A stretch of DNA of 38,311 nucleotides from Citrobacter sp. (GTDB lineage Bacteria > Pseudomonadota > Gammaproteobacteria > Enterobacterales > Enterobacteriaceae), in contig DXKH01000089.1 in assembly GCA_019415335.1 (NCBI GenBank), positions 1 through 38,311 of the forward strand, written 5' to 3'. A program made the position numbers and the translations under genes. The notes below the pieces were generated by a model, which saw nothing but the letters and a program-made list of their open reading frames with translations, searched no databases and had not been told where the DNA came from. This document shows positions 35,795-38,311 of the stretch, one piece after another (position 1 is the first letter of the stretch; each line of letters opens with the position of its first letter).

Positions 35795-36802
35795 ATGACA
35801 ACCATTACCCTGGCGCAGGTAGCGGAACGCGCAGGTGTCTCCACGGCGACCGTGTCGATGGTGCTGCGTAATCGGGGACGTATTTCACAAGCAACACGCG
35901 AGCGTGTACTCAAAGCGCTGGATGACTCTGGCTATGTCTATAACCAGACCGCTGCGAATTTGCGTAATCGCAGCAGTAATCAGGTCGGGCTGTTGTTGCA
36001 TGATATTACCAACCCGTTTTATGGCGAGATGACAGCGGGGCTCAGTCATGAGATGGAACGGCACGACCTGCTGCTGTTTCTGGCGAACAGCGAAGAGTCC
36101 GGCGAGCGCCAGCAAAAGTTTGTTGATTCCCTGATGCGCAATAACGCCTGTGGTATGGTGCTCTGCGCGGCGCGGGAAACGCCGACTTCGTTCTTTGAGG
36201 CGCTTAAGCGACGCAATATTCCTGCCATCATGGTCGTTCGCCCACTCAGCGATCCGGATTTTGATTTTGTCGGCACCGATAACTTTCTCGGGACGCAAAT
36301 GGCAACGACCCATTTGGTCAACATGGGGCATAAAAATATCGCCTTCATCGGCGGTAGTCCAAATTCAGGAAGCCGGGCGCAGCGCATTGGCGGATTTACC
36401 AGCACGCTGCTGGAGCATGGCATCTCACCGAACCCACACTGGATCGTTGCCGCCCAGGCCAGCCAGATTGATGGCGCAAAGGTGGCGGAGTCCCTGTTGG
36501 TGCAATATCCGCAAATTACCGCAGCGGTGTGTTATCAGGACATCGTGGCGCTGGGAGTGATGCAGGCGCTACGCAAAATGGGGCGTGAACCCGGGCGCGA
36601 CTTTGCACTAGTCGGGTTCGATGATATTACCGAAGCGGCGTTGGTTCAGCCTGCGCTGACCACCGTGTCGGTGGCGGCAAAAGAGATTGGTCGTAAGGCG
36701 GGGGAGTTACTTTACAGTCGTATTCAGGGAAACGATGAGCCGGCGAAACGCATTATTCTGCCTCCGGCGCTGGTGGTCAGAGAATCATGTGGTTTTCGCT
36801 GA
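35795..36802 (+). CDS. LacI-family transcriptional regulator, MalI-like
   Basis: A 335-residue LacI/GalR-family protein. The helix-turn-helix and hinge are clear at the N-terminus (TLAQVAERAGVSTATVSMVL, then hinge VYNQTAANLRNRSSNQVG), followed by a periplasmic-binding-protein-like ligand domain (GLLLHDITNPFYGEM, VGFDDITEAALVQPALTT). AGGAG lies seven bases before ATG. It is divergent from the PTS operon, and palindromic operators with a central CG, typical of LacI-family targets, lie before itself, the PTS operon and the cupin genes. It is probably the repressor of all three; the inducer is unknown. Confidence 0.93.
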   Translation: MTTITLAQVAERAGVSTATVSMVLRNRGRISQATRERVLKALDDSGYVYNQTAANLRNRSSNQVGLLLHDITNPFYGEMTAGLSHEMERHDLLLFLANSEESGERQQKFVDSLMRNNACGMVLCAARETPTSFFEALKRRNIPAIMVVRPLSDPDFDFVGTDNFLGTQMATTHLVNMGHKNIAFIGGSPNSGSRAQRIGGFTSTLLEHGISPNPHWIVAAQASQIDGAKVAESLLVQYPQITAAVCYQDIVALGVMQALRKMGREPGRDFALVGFDDITEAALVQPALTTVSVAAKEIGRKAGELLYSRIQGNDEPAKRIILPPALVVRESCGFR

Positions 36803-36920
36803 TCGTCATGCCTTTTACTGATATCTCTCCCTGTTTATCATTAAATTCTAATTATCGACGTTTTTGGCTAGCGGCATGACGATGTGCTGGTTAATCTGAA
36901 AACGATTTACATCATTTTAA

Positions 36921-37757
<837 letters not shown>

Positions 37758-37811
37758 TCAATTATTACCTTTCGTGATGTGGTTATTGTAATCTTAATGC
37801 ATTGATTACAT

Positions 37812-37839
37812 AGGGCAATATTTTTATTGCCCTTTTATT
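37812..37839 (+). terminator. dapB terminator
   Basis: AGGGCAATA (37812-37820), loop TTTT, TATTGCCCT (37825-37833) followed by a T-rich run. Intrinsic terminator 54 bases after dapB. Confidence 0.9.
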
Positions 37840-37921
37840 TTACCTGTTACGGTCAGTTTTTATTGTAAATGGCGTAAAAATTTATCTTTTCTCTCTGTTT
37901 TACGTTGCCTGAATGTAAATT

Positions 37922-37937
37922 TTGACCAGATGGTCCA
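37922..37937. promoter_or_regulatory. RutR-type site upstream of carA P1
   Basis: TTGACCAGATGGTCCA matches the RutR palindrome TTGACCA-NN-TGGTCAA with one mismatch. In E. coli RutR controls carAB P1 in response to pyrimidine bases, and the location, about 160 bases before P1, agrees. Confidence 0.82.
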
Positions 37938-37978
37938 CTTTTTCGAAGTCTGAGACTAATTTCTACGCATAATTGTTC

Positions 37979-37994
37979 ACGCAAGCGTTTTCCT
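37979..37994. promoter_or_regulatory. PurR-type box upstream of carA P1
   Basis: ACGCAAGCGTTTTCCT differs from the PurR consensus ACGCAAACGTTTTCGT at two positions. PurR represses E. coli carAB P1 from an upstream box, so the site is in an expected setting. Confidence 0.82.
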
Positions 37995-38079
37995 GCCAGG
38001 GTTAGATGATCTTTTTGCCTGTTAAATCCACTTATTTAATCCTGAGTCGCAAAAGAATATAAAAAATACCGCCTTTAAG

Positions 38080-38108
38080 TTGACTTTTGCCTGCCTTATC
38101 TCCAGAAT
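38080..38108 (+). promoter_or_regulatory. carAB promoter P1 (pyrimidine-controlled)
   Basis: TTGACT (38080-38085), 17 bases, CAGAAT (38103-38108). The surrounding CTCCAGAATGCCGCCG matches my recollection of the E. coli P1 region. Confidence 0.75.
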
Positions 38109-38148
38109 GCCGCCGTTTGCCAGAAATCCACAGGTAAGCAGATTTGCA

Positions 38149-38178
38149 TTGATTCATGCCATGAAAATGCATTAATAT
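38149..38178 (+). promoter_or_regulatory. carAB promoter P2 (arginine-controlled)
   Basis: TTGATT (38149-38154), 18 bases, TAATAT (38173-38178). The -10 lies inside an ArgR box, as expected for the arginine-repressed downstream promoter. Confidence 0.75.
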
Positions 38179-38203
38179 GCAAATAAAGTGAGTGAATATT
38201 CTC
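38167..38203. promoter_or_regulatory. pair of ArgR (ARG) boxes
   Basis: TGCATTAATATGCA (38168-38181) and TGAGTGAATATTCT (38189-38202), 21 bases apart start to start, are two ARG-box-like palindromes of the kind bound by the ArgR hexamer. They overlap P2. Confidence 0.82.
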
Positions 38204-38214
38204 TGGAGGGTGTT

Positions 38215-38311
38215 TTGATTAAGTCAGCGCTATTGGTTCTGGAAGACGGAACCCAGTTTCACGGTCGGGCCATAGGGGCAACAGGTTCGGCGGTTGGGGA
38301 AGTCGTTTTCA
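38215..38311 (+). CDS. carA: carbamoyl phosphate synthetase small chain, 5' end
   Basis: The first 32 codons of CarA, the glutamine amidotransferase subunit that supplies ammonia to CarB for carbamoyl phosphate (pyrimidine and arginine synthesis). The start is TTG at 38215, as in E. coli, with TGGAGGG four bases upstream; the reading begins [19 protein letters not shown]. The gene runs off the window end, so the catalytic Cys-His region is not visible. Confidence 0.96.
   Translation, partial: MIKSALLVLEDGTQFHGRAIGATGSAVGEVVF

Noticed and set aside
36889..36896. GGTTAATC before dapB as another operator of the sugar regulator
   Set aside because: Only one half-site is present; the other side (TGAAAACG) has no symmetry, so it is likely chance.

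Overview
This is the start of an enterobacterial chromosome. It opens on the last bases of thrL and runs thrABC, yaaA, yaaJ, talB, mog, satP, dnaKJ, nhaAR, rpsT, ribF-ileS-lspA-fkpB-ispH, rihC, dapB, carA. Gene order and protein lengths match Escherichia/Salmonella closely (ThrA 820, TalB 317, DnaK 638, NhaA 388, S20 87, IspH 316, DapB 273 residues). The extra genes, with a Salmonella-like sulfatase locus before nhaA, suggest Citrobacter or a near relative. That genus call is an inference from memory. I saw no rRNA, tRNA, CRISPR array, prophage or intact insertion sequence.

Layout. (1) 1-4857: threonine operon with its attenuator and a REP element after thrC. (2) 4863-9081: yaaA and yaaJ leftward, talB and mog rightward. 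(3) 9201-11109: an MFS transporter that I do not expect here in E. coli K-12, converging on satP. (4) 11313-14791: heat-shock operon dnaK-dnaJ with two sigma-32 promoters; an ERIC element lies between the genes, inside the loop of a long inverted repeat. (5) 15072-19938: accessory locus of a Tsx-like outer-membrane channel, a periplasmic Cys-type sulfatase, a radical-SAM sulfatase-maturating enzyme and a cytoplasmic double zinc-ribbon protein of unknown role. (6) 20072-22527: nhaA-nhaR and, convergent, rpsT with a UUG start. (7) 22798-29666: ribF, ileS, lspA, fkpB, ispH, rihC, with a REP/BIME cluster inside the operon. (8) 29707-36802: accessory sugar locus between rihC and dapB. (9) 36936-38311: dapB and the 5' end of carA behind a densely regulated promoter region (RutR, PurR and ArgR sites).

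The sugar locus is the best candidate for an undescribed system. Two overlapping rightward genes encode cupin-type phosphoglucose-isomerase proteins. A leftward operon encodes a 581-residue two-domain mannose-6-phosphate-isomerase-like protein and a complete mannose/sorbose-family PTS (EIIA, EIIB, EIIC, EIID). A divergent LacI-family regulator sits beside this operon. Near-identical palindromes (core TTAATCGATTAA or one mismatch) lie before the cupin genes, the PTS operon and the regulator gene, and a CRP-like site lies between the divergent promoters. The simplest model is one regulon that imports and phosphorylates a hexose or related sugar and isomerises it toward fructose-6-phosphate. The substrate cannot be read from sequence, and three isomerase-type proteins for one sugar is odd.
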